NCBI GenBank assembly: GCA_903933585.1
Contig: CAIZKO010000090.1
Span: 1 to 53,519 of the forward strand
Reading direction: 5' to 3'
Length of the DNA stretch: 53,519 nucleotides
Source: an uncultured Actinomycetes bacterium
Lineage (GTDB): Bacteria; Actinomycetota; Actinomycetes; Nanopelagicales; Nanopelagicaceae
The translations under genes and the position numbers were made by a program. Of the stretch, positions 28,972 through 38,347 are shown piece by piece. The notes beneath the pieces were generated by a model. It worked only from the letters and a program-made list of their open reading frames with translations, was not told where the DNA came from and searched no databases. Position 1 is the first letter of the stretch; every line of letters begins with the position of its first letter.

Positions 28972-29819
28972 ACAAGTGGGTAAGAGAAAATCTCTGGCGA
29001 CATGCAGTAGCGATCGCTGTCTGCATCTTCTCGCTCTTTCCACTCTACTTGGTGATCCTGTCATCGCTAAAAACCACGGGTAGTTTGCAGGTTAGCTCCT
29101 TCATCCCTCACGAAATCTCCTTTGCTAATTACACCTACCTATTCCACTCGCCAAAAGCGCCATTTCTTACCTGGTTCAGGAATTCGATTGTCATCGCCTC
29201 CACAGTCGCCATCAGCTCAGTCTTCATTGGTGCGGCTTCTGCCTTCGCCTTCAGTCGCTTGAAATTCAGAGGTAAGCGACTAGGAATTCGCCTGTTACTT
29301 CTGGTGCAGATGTTTCCTGCCGTATTGGCCATCTCTGCTGTTTACGTCATTATGGAGCGCGTCTACACCTTCGCGCCAAAGATCGGTCTCGGTAGCCAAG
29401 GAGGTTTGATTCTTGTCTACTTGGGTGGCTCCATGGGAGTTAACATCTGGCTGCTCAAGGGATTCGTCGACTCAATTCCCGCCGAGCTCGATGAAGCGGC
29501 GAAAATTGATGGCGCTAGCTCTGTGCAGACCTATTGGTTGATCTTCCTCCCGCTGGCAACCCCAGTTTTGGCAGTGGTCTGTCTCTTAAGTTTCATTGGC
29601 ACTTTCAATGAATTTATTTTGGCTCGACTCTTCCTCGTCGAGATGAACGGAAGAACGATCGCGGTAGGACTTCAACAATTTATTGGCGGACAATATGCCT
29701 CTAACTGGGGACCATTCGCGGCTGGATCCATTTTGGCATCTATTCCCATCGTCATCATCTTCCTCTCGCTCCAGCGTTTCATTGTTAATGGCCTAACAGC
29801 CGGATCTGTTAAAGGGTAA
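28968..29819 (+). CDS. malG: maltodextrin ABC permease, MalG type
   Basis: 283-residue permease with six hydrophobic helices. The EAA loop reads EAAKIDGASSVQTYWLIFLPLA near 175. The N-terminal VILSSLKTTGSLQ and C-terminal QRFIVNGLTAGSVKG are typical of MalG. Overlaps malF as ATGA and shares one base with the amylase start (TAATG), so transport and extracellular starch cleavage are made from one transcript. Confidence 0.95.
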   Translation: MNKWVRENLWRHAVAIAVCIFSLFPLYLVILSSLKTTGSLQVSSFIPHEISFANYTYLFHSPKAPFLTWFRNSIVIASTVAISSVFIGAASAFAFSRLKFRGKRLGIRLLLLVQMFPAVLAISAVYVIMERVYTFAPKIGLGSQGGLILVYLGGSMGVNIWLLKGFVDSIPAELDEAAKIDGASSVQTYWLIFLPLATPVLAVVCLLSFIGTFNEFILARLFLVEMNGRTIAVGLQQFIGGQYASNWGPFAAGSILASIPIVIIFLSLQRFIVNGLTAGSVKG

Positions 29820-31777
29820 TGAAGCGAAAGTCAGCCCTAGCCTTCCTAACAGTTCTATTTCTCAGTGCAACCTCGCTCTCGTTCGCATCAAGTGCGCCTA
29901 CGGTAAGCGCACGCGTCGGGCTTTCATCTGATCTGATTTATTTTGTAATGCCAGATCGCTATAAAGATGGCAATACGGCAAACGATAGGTTGGCTGGAGT
30001 TGATCCAACAAACACCGCCTTCTGGCACGGCGGAGATCTCAAAGGTTTAACAGGTACTTGCTCTCCCGGCGATGATGGCCTGGCACGCATTAAGGCCATG
30101 GGCTTTACCGCAGTTTGGGTCACTCCTTTAGTGACGCAGGCGCCCCCCACGGCGGTTTCTGCTGGCTACCACGGATATTGGGGAACTGATTTTCTCAATG
30201 TTGATCCGCATTTGGGTACCAATGAAGACCTTTTGGCTTTTTCGGCGTGCGCCAAGAAACTTAAATTGAAATTGATTTTGGATATCGTCATGAACCATAC
30301 CGCTGACATCATTCAGTACAACGGGCAAACCGCCTTCATCCCAACCAAGTGGGCAAATATTAAGAATCCAAGCTGGCTCAATGACCTGAGTAATTATCAC
30401 AACGTGGGCAATGTTTCTGGTTGTTGGGGGGATGGAGATTGCACAACGCTCGGCGATTTTTATGGCCTAGATGACTTAGCTACTGAAAAACCCGTTGTCT
30501 ATCAGGGATGGGCAGATGTGTATGGTCAATGGATTGCGAAGTATGGCTTCTCAGGCTTCCGCGTTGATACCGCAAAACATGTCGACACCGAATACTTTAA
30601 AAACTGGCAACCACTCATTATGCAAAAAGCAGCAGATGCCGGGATCACCAAATTTACTGTCTTTGGTGAAGTCTCTGACCCCACTTCTTATGGCCTGATG
30701 ACCTATGTGCGAGAAAATAAAATTCAGACAGTGCTCGACTTCCCCTTTCAAAGAAATGCTTTGAACTTTGCTTCGGGGACAACTGATGCGGCCAACCTCG
30801 ATGCATTTTTTCTCACGGATGACTACTACACGAGCCCTACCTCGACTGCCAGCAACCTGGTCACCTTCTTAGGAAACCATGACATGGGACGCGTGGGATT
30901 CTTGTTGAATACCATGATGGTGCAGACTCCGGCTGCCTTGTTGTCACGTGATGAACTGGCTCATGCCTTGTTGTATTTTAGCCGCGGAATCCCAACTGTT
31001 TATTACGGGGATGAAGTGGGGATGACCGGCTCCAACAGTGGAAATGATCAGATGGCGCGGCAGGATATGTTTGCCACCAAAATTCCTGATTGGAAGACCG
31101 AACTTCGCATAGGTGGAAAGCCAATCGGTAACGGAAATTCTTTTGCGGTGGCTAAGGCAAATCCGCTACAGCAATATTTAACGACCCTGGCAAATCTCCG
31201 GAGTGCGAATCCTGCCCTCGCTAACGGAGTTGTACAAACTCGCTTAGCCCGGGGATCGGTTTATGCTGTCTCGAAGAAAGACCCAGCGGAAAATCGTGAG
31301 TACGTCGTAGCTTTTAATAATGGCACCAAGCCGCAGAGCATTGAAATAAATACTGCAACGTCAACTGGAGGGTGGAAGATCCTTCTGGGCAAAACCACCT
31401 ATAAGGCTCTGGGCGCTAAAGTGAAATTTACGATTCCAGCGCTATCCACCGTAGTGCTCAAGGCCAACAAACTCATTGATACCGTGAAGGTAAAAACTGG
31501 GAATTTATCTGTAGTCGTGGATGATATGACTGGTTATTACCAAGTATCGGCAGGCGTGACATCAAGCGATCTCTTGTCGGTCGAGTTCTTCATGAAGAGC
31601 GCAAATGACACCGCGTGGAGCTCGCTGGGAACTGACACAAATGCGCCCTATGAAGTGTTTATCAACCCTGCAGATCTTCAGGGGCAGAGCCAGGTGCAGT
31701 TAAGTGCCATTGCAACTGATTCCAAAGGAAAGCAATACACCTTTGCTCCCATGACCTACGTAATTCCAACCTCTTAA
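29819..31777 (+). CDS. secreted GH13 alpha-amylase
   Basis: Extracellular alpha-glucan hydrolase, 652 residues. Signal peptide about 1-31. The four GH13 motifs are present: DIVMNH (155-160), GFRVDTAKH with nucleophile D250, VFGEVSD with acid/base E284, and FLGNHD ending in D355. The catalytic barrel runs to about 450, then a beta-sandwich, then a C-terminal Ig-like module (about 555-652). Translationally coupled to malG. It should cut starch or glycogen outside the cell into dextrins for the MalEFG importer. Confidence 0.93.
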   Translation: MKRKSALAFLTVLFLSATSLSFASSAPTVSARVGLSSDLIYFVMPDRYKDGNTANDRLAGVDPTNTAFWHGGDLKGLTGTCSPGDDGLARIKAMGFTAVWVTPLVTQAPPTAVSAGYHGYWGTDFLNVDPHLGTNEDLLAFSACAKKLKLKLILDIVMNHTADIIQYNGQTAFIPTKWANIKNPSWLNDLSNYHNVGNVSGCWGDGDCTTLGDFYGLDDLATEKPVVYQGWADVYGQWIAKYGFSGFRVDTAKHVDTEYFKNWQPLIMQKAADAGITKFTVFGEVSDPTSYGLMTYVRENKIQTVLDFPFQRNALNFASGTTDAANLDAFFLTDDYYTSPTSTASNLVTFLGNHDMGRVGFLLNTMMVQTPAALLSRDELAHALLYFSRGIPTVYYGDEVGMTGSNSGNDQMARQDMFATKIPDWKTELRIGGKPIGNGNSFAVAKANPLQQYLTTLANLRSANPALANGVVQTRLARGSVYAVSKKDPAENREYVVAFNNGTKPQSIEINTATSTGGWKILLGKTTYKALGAKVKFTIPALSTVVLKANKLIDTVKVKTGNLSVVVDDMTGYYQVSAGVTSSDLLSVEFFMKSANDTAWSSLGTDTNAPYEVFINPADLQGQSQVQLSAIATDSKGKQYTFAPMTYVIPTS

Positions 31778-31800
31778 GTCCTCAGAGATTCGGACCATCC

Positions 31801-33639
31801 ATGGAGACTCCATTATTCGCGCATCATGACGGCAGTGAGATCTATCTCAGCAACAGCGCTCCTAAGATAAGCGAAGAAGTCACCTTCCGGTTTCGCATAT
31901 CGAATGATGTAACAATTGATCGCGCGATGCTACGGGTTTATCACGATGGCGAGGCTCGGTTATTTGAAATGGCGGTGGCCGAATCGAATGCCGTAGAAAC
32001 CTGGTGGCAAGCTAGGGTTCCGGTTTTAAATCCAATCACGCCATATCGTTTCCTACTCATCAAGGATGGAAATTACGCCTGGCTCAACGGCGCAGGGCTC
32101 TTTGGTTATGAGGTAACGAGTACTAATGACTTCAAGATCATTGCTAGGCCGCACTTTCCAAAGTGGGTAAATCACTCGGTCTTCTATCAAATCTTCCCTG
32201 ATCGCTTTGCCACGTCGGGCAAGAAGCGCACAGCTCCCGAAAATTTTATCCGTCGCGATTGGGATGATCTTCCGAAGGGAAAAGATCCATCAACTGGAGT
32301 TGAACTCTTTGGTGGCGACCTACTTGGAGTGGAGCAGCACTTAGAGCACATCGTTGAGCTCGGTATTAATGGAATCTATTTCACCCCTTTTTTCCCGGCG
32401 AACTCCACCCACCGCTATGACGCATCCTCCTTTGATCACGTTGACCCTTTGCTTGGTGGAGATAAAGCAATGTTCGCTCTTAAACGAAAGACGAAGAAAT
32501 TAGGGATAGCCGTGATGGGGGACCTGACAACCAATCACTGTGGGCGACTCCATCCTTGGCTTGCGATAGCGAAGAAGGATAAGAGTTCGAGAGAGCGGGG
32601 ATTCTTCTACTGGGATAAGACAATTCCTCACGGCTATGTTGGATGGTGGGGACTGGCGAGCCTTCCTAAATTTAACTTCTCCTCTGACTTACTTAAGCGC
32701 CGCTTGTATTCTGGCAAGAATTCAATTGTTCGCAAGTGGTTGCAAGCCCCTTACTCAATGTCAGGGTGGCGCATCGATGTCGGAAATATGACGGGGAGAT
32801 ATTTTGAGGATGATTTCAATTCTGAAGTCGTTCATGGAATTCGCAAGGCGATGGATGAGACCAATCCCAACGCCTGGCTGGTAGCCGAGAACGCAGATCA
32901 CTTTCCCGCCGATCTCGATGGATTAGGTTGGCATGGCACCATGAATTACAACGGATTCATGCGCCCGGTGTGGGGATGGCTCAATCACAATCCGCAGGTT
33001 GAGTATGGCTTCTTTGGTCAACCGACAGGAATTCCGCAGATCACTGGCTCGCAACTAGTCGCAGCGATGACCACTTTCAATTCTGGAATACCATGGCGCA
33101 ATTTGGTGGCAAGCATGCTTCTCCTCGATTCACATGACACGGCTCGCTTTCGAAATGTGGTTGGGAAAGATTCCATCCGCCAACTCACTGGGATGGCACT
33201 TTTGCTTACCTACCCGGGGGTTCCATCCATCTTTGCCGGAGATGAGATCGGGCTGGAAGGCGCTTGGGGCGAGGATGCGCGGCGCACAATTCCCTGGGAG
33301 CACAAAGATCGCTGGGATGTCGCATTTTTTGAGCAGGTGAAGAATCTGGTGGCGATTAGGCGCACAAGTGATGCGCTGGCTGTTGGCGGACTTCGATTTA
33401 TTTACATCACCGATGATGTGATTGCATTCTTGCGCGAGAGCCACTCTGAAACGATCTTGGTCGCCATTTCGAGAAAGGCCGGAGAATTTGCAATCCCACT
33501 AGCTCCTTATGGCTATGAAGTTGCCCAGACCCTCTTCGGGAGCGAACAGAGCGGCGCGATGATTTCGAGAAGCGATAGCGCTCCAGGTATTGGTATCTAC
33601 CGACTTGGTCGCGGATCGAGCCAAAATCTTAAGGATTGA
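31801..33639 (+). CDS. cytoplasmic GH13 enzyme, neopullulanase/maltogenic amylase-like
   Basis: 612 residues without a signal peptide, so it acts on imported dextrins. An N-terminal beta domain (about 1-115) precedes the barrel, the layout of cyclomaltodextrinase/neopullulanase. Motifs: GDLTTNHCG (240-248), GWRIDVGNM with nucleophile D326, WLVAENAD with E363, and LLDSHDTAR with D446. HSVFYQIFPDRF at 125-136 is also typical. It begins 23 bases after the secreted amylase. Its 3' end overlaps the convergent esterase by 43 bases. Confidence 0.9.
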   Translation: METPLFAHHDGSEIYLSNSAPKISEEVTFRFRISNDVTIDRAMLRVYHDGEARLFEMAVAESNAVETWWQARVPVLNPITPYRFLLIKDGNYAWLNGAGLFGYEVTSTNDFKIIARPHFPKWVNHSVFYQIFPDRFATSGKKRTAPENFIRRDWDDLPKGKDPSTGVELFGGDLLGVEQHLEHIVELGINGIYFTPFFPANSTHRYDASSFDHVDPLLGGDKAMFALKRKTKKLGIAVMGDLTTNHCGRLHPWLAIAKKDKSSRERGFFYWDKTIPHGYVGWWGLASLPKFNFSSDLLKRRLYSGKNSIVRKWLQAPYSMSGWRIDVGNMTGRYFEDDFNSEVVHGIRKAMDETNPNAWLVAENADHFPADLDGLGWHGTMNYNGFMRPVWGWLNHNPQVEYGFFGQPTGIPQITGSQLVAAMTTFNSGIPWRNLVASMLLLDSHDTARFRNVVGKDSIRQLTGMALLLTYPGVPSIFAGDEIGLEGAWGEDARRTIPWEHKDRWDVAFFEQVKNLVAIRRTSDALAVGGLRFIYITDDVIAFLRESHSETILVAISRKAGEFAIPLAPYGYEVAQTLFGSEQSGAMISRSDSAPGIGIYRLGRGSSQNLKD

Positions 33640-34451
33640 TTCACGTAGCTAGCCCACGATCGTTCGTTATGACTTGTATAGTTGAAAATCGGAGTTGCTA
33701 GATCTCTTCCATATCTATATCCCGCAGCGATTGCCAATTGATTCGCCAATTCCTGATATGGGCCATAGCGAGAATCATGACTTTTCGTTCCACGGCTCAT
33801 CCAAATTTTATGGTTTCCCGCAGGCGGTAGTGCGCCCATCAATCTTTCGACGAGAGGTTCTCTTCCTACGATCCAATGCGGAGAGAAAGAGAGTGCGGTG
33901 CGGAAAAGGTCGGGGTAGCGGGCTAGGGTATTAAGGGCAGCCAACCCTCCCATACTCGCACCAAGAATCGCTGAGGCCTCCGGAACAATTGCATGGTTCA
34001 GGAAGTCGCATATCGTTGGGACGATCGTCTCGCTAATCTCTTTAATGTATTGATTTCCACGAAGTTCTGAGAGTGGATAGGTCGGCTCGGGAGTCGGCCA
34101 AATTCCCGAAAGATTTACTACGGGTTCAACCCCGCCAGTAAACACATCTTGCGGAGCTAAATCTTTTCCGCGGCCATATGGATCGCCGGGATTTGAAGAG
34201 TGAAAGACCGCGATGATGACCGGCGCTTGGATCCCAAATTCAGCGGCTACTTTTGTTGCAGCGCCTGCCAACTCCCAGGTGCGATTGCGACTAGAAGTGG
34301 CTTTATCAAAGATATTTTGGCCATCATGTGTGACTAACAAGTAAGGCGTTGCAGTTGGAGGCGCCCAAAAATCGACGATCCTGCCTGCGAAGTGAGTACG
34401 GGTTACCGCCCCGCTTGCTCCACGTACCTGGAATTGTTTTAAGATCTCCAT
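33597..34451 (-). CDS. putative esterase (PF00756-like alpha/beta-hydrolase)
   Basis: About 284 residues, no signal peptide. YLLVTHDGQNIFDKATS near 37, the nucleophile elbow GASMGG (S166), SHDSRYGPYQ near 235 and a late histidine in SHNERSW give an alpha/beta-hydrolase of the esterase D / enterochelin-esterase class. The ATG at 34451 has GAGG five bases upstream and is preferred over an ATG at 34481, which overlaps the photolyase start codon on the other strand. Substrate unknown. Confidence 0.85.
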   Translation of the reverse strand: MEILKQFQVRGASGAVTRTHFAGRIVDFWAPPTATPYLLVTHDGQNIFDKATSSRNRTWELAGAATKVAAEFGIQAPVIIAVFHSSNPGDPYGRGKDLAPQDVFTGGVEPVVNLSGIWPTPEPTYPLSELRGNQYIKEISETIVPTICDFLNHAIVPEASAILGASMGGLAALNTLARYPDLFRTALSFSPHWIVGREPLVERLMGALPPAGNHKIWMSRGTKSHDSRYGPYQELANQLAIAAGYRYGRDLATPIFNYTSHNERSWASYVNQSLRFWLDPRPSR

Positions 34452-34479
34452 CTGCGCCTCATTGTGAAAGGATAACGGC

Positions 34480-35847
34480 ATGGCGACGCGTTCACTCTTC
34501 TGGTTCAGGCGCGATCTCCGGCTAGCGGATAACCCAGCGCTACGTGATGCGCTCTCCGCAGCTGATGAGACGCTCCTACTTTTTATTATGGATGATGCAA
34601 TAGCTGAACGTAGTGGTCCATTTCGCCGCGCCTACTTGGCTGACTCCTTGGCAAGATTGGATGAATCGGTCAGCGGAAGACTCGCAGTGGTTTCTGGCAC
34701 CACCGTCGAAGTTCTGAGAGAGCTAACGGCTCGCTATAACTTTTCATCGATTCATGCTGCTCGCGAGTTCGCTCCCTATGGCGTCGCGAGGGAGCGAGAA
34801 ATTGCGGCAGCCGGGATCGAAGTTGAATACACCGGCTCTCCTTATGCCATTGCACCCGGACGGGTATGCAAGCCAGATGGAACCAACTACAGGGTCTACA
34901 CCCCTTTCTTCAGAGCTTGGCAGAGCCACGGATGGCGCGCCCCTCTCGCCGCTCCCAGGGGCCCGCAATTTGTCGAGCCAGCGGCCACAGAGCGGAATCT
35001 GCCCAGTTGGACCGCACCAGTAGGTGTAGATATCCAGGAGGCGGGGGAGAAGGCCGCATTAGCCCGCTGGAGCGCTTTTAAGGCGGAGGGCTTGTCCGAA
35101 TACGACGAACTCCGAAATGTTCCAGGCGTGCCAGGAACGAGCCGTTTGAGCCCCCACCTGCGTTGGGGCGAGATCCATCCGCGCACCTTGCTAGGCGACC
35201 TCAATCAAAGTACCGCCCATGAGACCTTCCGCAAAGAGATCGCCTGGCGCGAGTTCTACGCCGATGTCCTTCACCATAATCCGCGCACTTCACGGGATTA
35301 CTACGCCCCCGCATTTGCCGCCATGCGTTACGACGAACCGGGAGTTAAATTCAAAGCGTGGTGTGATGGGATGACTGGCTACCCAATCGTCGATGCCGCC
35401 ATGCGTCAATTACGTCAGGAAGGTTGGATGCACAACCGCGCGCGCATGGTTGTCGCTTCCTTCTTGGTAAAAGATTTACATATCGAGTGGCAATACGGCG
35501 CGGATTACTTTATGAAATATTTGATCGACAATGATGTTGCGTCAAATTCACATGGGTGGCAGTGGACCGCTGGATGTGGCACCGATGCCTCACCCTATTA
35601 TCGAGTATTCAATCCGATCGAGCAGGGACGTCGCTTCGACCCTGAAGGCAATTACATCAAACGTTTCGTTCCAGAACTATCGCACTTATCCGCGCCAGAT
35701 ATTCACACGCCTTGGGAGGTTTTGGATGGAAATAACAACGGATATCCGCAACCCATCGTTGATCACGCGCTCGAACGTTTGGAATCACTGGCGCGCTTAG
35801 CTGAAATTAAGGCTGCCAAAGCACCGAACCCCCACCAGCCCGCTTAG
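34480..35847 (+). CDS. phrB: deoxyribodipyrimidine photolyase
   Basis: Light-driven repair of cyclobutane pyrimidine dimers, 455 residues. The N-terminal Rossmann domain begins LFWFRRDLRLADNPAL. The C-terminal FAD domain has WREFYADVL, DGMTGYPIVDAAMRQLRQEGWMHNRARM and DNDVASNSHGWQWTAGCGTDA, the hallmarks of class I CPD photolyases. AAAGGA precedes the ATG. Its 3' end overlaps the convergent GGDEF gene by 41 bases. It implies exposure to sunlight. Confidence 0.95.
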   Translation: MATRSLFWFRRDLRLADNPALRDALSAADETLLLFIMDDAIAERSGPFRRAYLADSLARLDESVSGRLAVVSGTTVEVLRELTARYNFSSIHAAREFAPYGVAREREIAAAGIEVEYTGSPYAIAPGRVCKPDGTNYRVYTPFFRAWQSHGWRAPLAAPRGPQFVEPAATERNLPSWTAPVGVDIQEAGEKAALARWSAFKAEGLSEYDELRNVPGVPGTSRLSPHLRWGEIHPRTLLGDLNQSTAHETFRKEIAWREFYADVLHHNPRTSRDYYAPAFAAMRYDEPGVKFKAWCDGMTGYPIVDAAMRQLRQEGWMHNRARMVVASFLVKDLHIEWQYGADYFMKYLIDNDVASNSHGWQWTAGCGTDASPYYRVFNPIEQGRRFDPEGNYIKRFVPELSHLSAPDIHTPWEVLDGNNNGYPQPIVDHALERLESLARLAEIKAAKAPNPHQPA

Positions 35848-37195
35848 CTTCATACATCGCCGTATCTGCTCGTCGCATAAGTTCTTTACTTCCATCATTG
35901 ATGACGCGGCCGATGCTGACTCCAACGGTGACCTCATGGCCATCAACAACAAAGGGATAACTAACTGTTGATGAGATAGCCATCGCAACCTCTACGCCTT
36001 GTCTTGCACTCCCGGGAATTATTACTCCAAACTCATCTCCGCCCAGGCGAGCCAGCAGTGCACCATGTGGAACCACGCGCGAAAAACGGAGTGAGATTTG
36101 GCGAAGCAATTCATCTCCCGCTTCGTGCCCCAGCGTGTCATTGACGGTTTTAAATCCATCTAGATCCAGAAGAAGCAAGGTACCCGGGTTCCCTGCCAAC
36201 AACTCAATCTCGGCCATGAAGCGCCGGCGATTGGCTAGGCCAGTTAGCTCATCAATTCTGGAAAGTTCTAAATTGGTGGAGGCGCTTCGTGCATCCCTTA
36301 ACGCCACCGCCATTCTCACCACGGCTAATGCGACAGTTGCGATCGCGGGGATGAGCGCGGCATCGGGGAGATAGTTGCGTTTGAGAGCCGAGATAGTGAG
36401 GATCGCTCCGCTAAATATCATCGCAATAGTTGTGGACGCGGAAATGATCTTCTCGCTCACCTCTGCCTCGCCGCCATGATGCCAGAGCGCTTCTGCTATG
36501 AGGATCAATCCGATCAACCAGCCATCATCCGTTAATTGCGCAAATGTATATCCGGAGGTTGCTGACTTGTAGAGAAAGAAGAGATCGGTCGCAGTAAATA
36601 TTGCGATGGCGAGCAGGAAGAGGAGCGACCGGGGCGCACGGCGCTGAACTAAGACAATGATGAGTGCGATTGAAAGCAGGACTACATCTCCGATCGGGTA
36701 AACAATGGAGAGGAAGACCGTGGTTGAACTTCCGACGAAGTGAGCCATCGCGCTCTTTAGAAGGAGCGCAGCGATGAGGGTCGAAAAACCAAAGGTAATG
36801 ATGACGACATCGAGTAGTTCCATTGCATGAAATTTTCGGTGTGCGGTGAGCGCCCTGATCAACCCAAACAACATGAGTGGGTAGAAGAATATGTAGCAGA
36901 GATCGGAGAGGTTAGGCCAGATGGTGGGTGCATAGAAATCATTCCAGGCCGTCGCTATCGACCCAATTGCCCAGAGCAGAAGCGCGGTGCTCAGGGCAAG
37001 TCGTGCTAAATGGTCGTTGAAAGGTGGGGCGAAGAAAGCTACCGCGGCGGCTAATAAAGCTATTGCGTTGTAGATATAGAAATCGGCAAATATGCTCGGA
37101 TCGGGAGAGATCACCCTGATCAAGAGGTGCGTGAAAAGTAGGAGAAGTACGCAGGCGCGCAGTTTGAGGTAGCTCCGCGCTGTGCCAATGACCAT
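35807..37195 (-). CDS. membrane-bound diguanylate cyclase (GGDEF)
   Basis: 462 residues. About nine hydrophobic helices fill residues 10-295, an uncharacterised membrane sensor region. The GGDEF domain spans about 300-462: DELTGLANRRRF, DLDGFKTVNDTLGHEAGDELL and an intact active site GGDEF (385-389). The product-inhibition I-site (RxxD, expected at 376-379) reads PHGA, so allosteric feedback is probably absent. It should make cyclic di-GMP in response to an unknown signal. No EAL domain or receptor is present in the window. Confidence 0.9.
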   Translation of the reverse strand: MVIGTARSYLKLRACVLLLLFTHLLIRVISPDPSIFADFYIYNAIALLAAAVAFFAPPFNDHLARLALSTALLLWAIGSIATAWNDFYAPTIWPNLSDLCYIFFYPLMLFGLIRALTAHRKFHAMELLDVVIITFGFSTLIAALLLKSAMAHFVGSSTTVFLSIVYPIGDVVLLSIALIIVLVQRRAPRSLLFLLAIAIFTATDLFFLYKSATSGYTFAQLTDDGWLIGLILIAEALWHHGGEAEVSEKIISASTTIAMIFSGAILTISALKRNYLPDAALIPAIATVALAVVRMAVALRDARSASTNLELSRIDELTGLANRRRFMAEIELLAGNPGTLLLLDLDGFKTVNDTLGHEAGDELLRQISLRFSRVVPHGALLARLGGDEFGVIIPGSARQGVEVAMAISSTVSYPFVVDGHEVTVGVSIGRVINDGSKELMRRADTAMYEAKRAGGGSVLWQP

Positions 37196-37207
37196 CGCCA
37201 GAGGCTA
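37193..37207 (-). promoter_or_regulatory. putative leaderless -10 box for the GGDEF gene
   Basis: Reading the minus strand, TAGCCT (37207-37202) is followed by 6 bases and the ATG at 37195; there is no Shine-Dalgarno. Confidence 0.5.
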
Positions 37208-37250
37208 ACTAATTCCATAATTGCCGAACAATAGATTTTCTGCCCGTAAT

Positions 37251-37302
37251 ACTTAAAAGAATCGCGAACTATCTAGTGGAAAACCACCAGGTAGTTCGCG
37301 AT
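37251..37302 (-). terminator. terminator of the secreted coiled-coil protein gene
   Basis: ATCGCGAACTA pairs perfectly with TAGTTCGCGAT, and the stem continues through about 8 further pairs with one mismatch around an AAAA/TTTT loop. On the minus strand it is followed by TCTTTTAAGT. It lies 25 bases past the stop at 37327. Confidence 0.8.
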
Positions 37303-37326
37303 AGAGGTTTTACTGCTTTGAAACTC

Positions 37327-38109
37327 TTACAAGCCTGCCTTACACGCAATTGCGCGAGCAGACTTTGCTGAAACAGTTGACGCCTTAAGTTGGGCCGTCA
37401 GTTGCTTCTGCTGTGCAATCGAACCATTGACGGTTGAAGTCCATGTAGCGATTGAGGTCTGGTCGTTGGTGATCGTGGTGTTAATACGCGCAACTTGTCG
37501 CTTGAGGAGATCGATCGTGCTTTGGCGACTCTTCATTCCGAGTTGGAAGGCGTTAATTGATTTCTGATCGCTCTTGGCTTGAACGCTTCCCACTACATCT
37601 TTTGCCAGGGCGGCGGTGTACTTATCAATTCCTGCCTGATCAGAGGCAAGCTTTGCGGTGTATGCCGCGATAGCTGCGTTGTAACCTATTGCGGTCACCG
37701 ATGGAGTGCGAGTGCCCGGGGTGTAATCAATCGGAAAGACCTTGGTGTTCATGATCTCGTTCAGGGAGGTCTGCGCGACGGTCAAGGCATTTTGATAAGA
37801 GGCTAACAAACTCTGTGCTTGTACTGTGGCGTTTGTTGCGTTCTTTGTATACGTCGCCAAATCGGTGACGCTACCGAGGTAACCATTTTGAGCGCTGACA
37901 CAGTTTGCGGTTGCCCAGACCAACTTAAGGTTTGAGGTGGTTGGGTTGACGATGCAGGTGTATGTGCCTGACTTTAAATTCACTTTTGCACAAGAAGTGC
38001 CCTGCTTGCCGGCAGCGTTAGCAGATGCGCTGAGCGCAACGGAACCGCCGAGAATAAGCGCGCCTGCAGCAAGCACACTCGCTAACTTACGGGTGGTGAG
38101 CTTCTTCAT
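37327..38109 (-). CDS. secreted coiled-coil protein of unknown function
   Basis: 260 residues with a clear signal peptide (about 1-32, ends SASANA). A short cysteine-pair module follows (TSCAKVNLKSGTYTC then LKLVW, about 38-66), resembling a small repeat seen in many secreted proteins of this lineage (from memory). The rest is Ala/Thr/Gln-rich and strongly helical with heptad-like spacing, ending RAIACKAGL. GGAGGAG sits before the ATG, suggesting strong expression, and it has its own terminator. Possible cell-surface or envelope role; no enzyme motif is visible. Confidence 0.8.
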   Translation of the reverse strand: MKKLTTRKLASVLAAGALILGGSVALSASANAAGKQGTSCAKVNLKSGTYTCIVNPTTSNLKLVWATANCVSAQNGYLGSVTDLATYTKNATNATVQAQSLLASYQNALTVAQTSLNEIMNTKVFPIDYTPGTRTPSVTAIGYNAAIAAYTAKLASDQAGIDKYTAALAKDVVGSVQAKSDQKSINAFQLGMKSRQSTIDLLKRQVARINTTITNDQTSIATWTSTVNGSIAQQKQLTAQLKASTVSAKSARAIACKAGL

Positions 38110-38255
38110 TTTTTACTCCTCCAAAAGCCCCAGATCTTCTGCGGCACAAGGACGATTCTAGAGGGTAGCCTTGCGAATTCATGTGAAGAATTGGCACTCC
38201 AGCCGTGAAGTTGGTGTGAATTTGCCCGATTAAACTGGGCACCCAGCACCCCCTG

Positions 38256-38328
38256 GTCCCAGTAGCTCAGTGGATAGAGCAACCGCCTCCTAAGCGGTAG
38301 GCCGCCGGTTCAACTCCGGCCTGGGACA
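38256..38328 (+). tRNA. tRNA-Arg (anticodon CCU)
   Basis: Full cloverleaf: acceptor GTCCCAG/CTGGGAC, D arm GCTC/GAGC, anticodon stem ACCGC/GCGGT with loop CTCCTAA (anticodon CCT), T arm GCCGG-TTCAACT-CCGGC and discriminator A. CCA is not encoded. It decodes AGG. No integrase or attachment repeat was seen beside it. Confidence 0.96.
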
Positions 38329-38347
38329 CAATCGACTTTTTGTTTGG

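Noticed and set aside
38208-38236. Promoter for tRNA-Arg (TAAACT at 38231)
   Set aside because: No acceptable -35 at 16-18 bases spacing; evidence too weak to list.
38256-38328. tRNA-Arg as a possible integration site
   Set aside because: No integrase, no direct repeat of the tRNA 3' end and no foreign-looking genes nearby.
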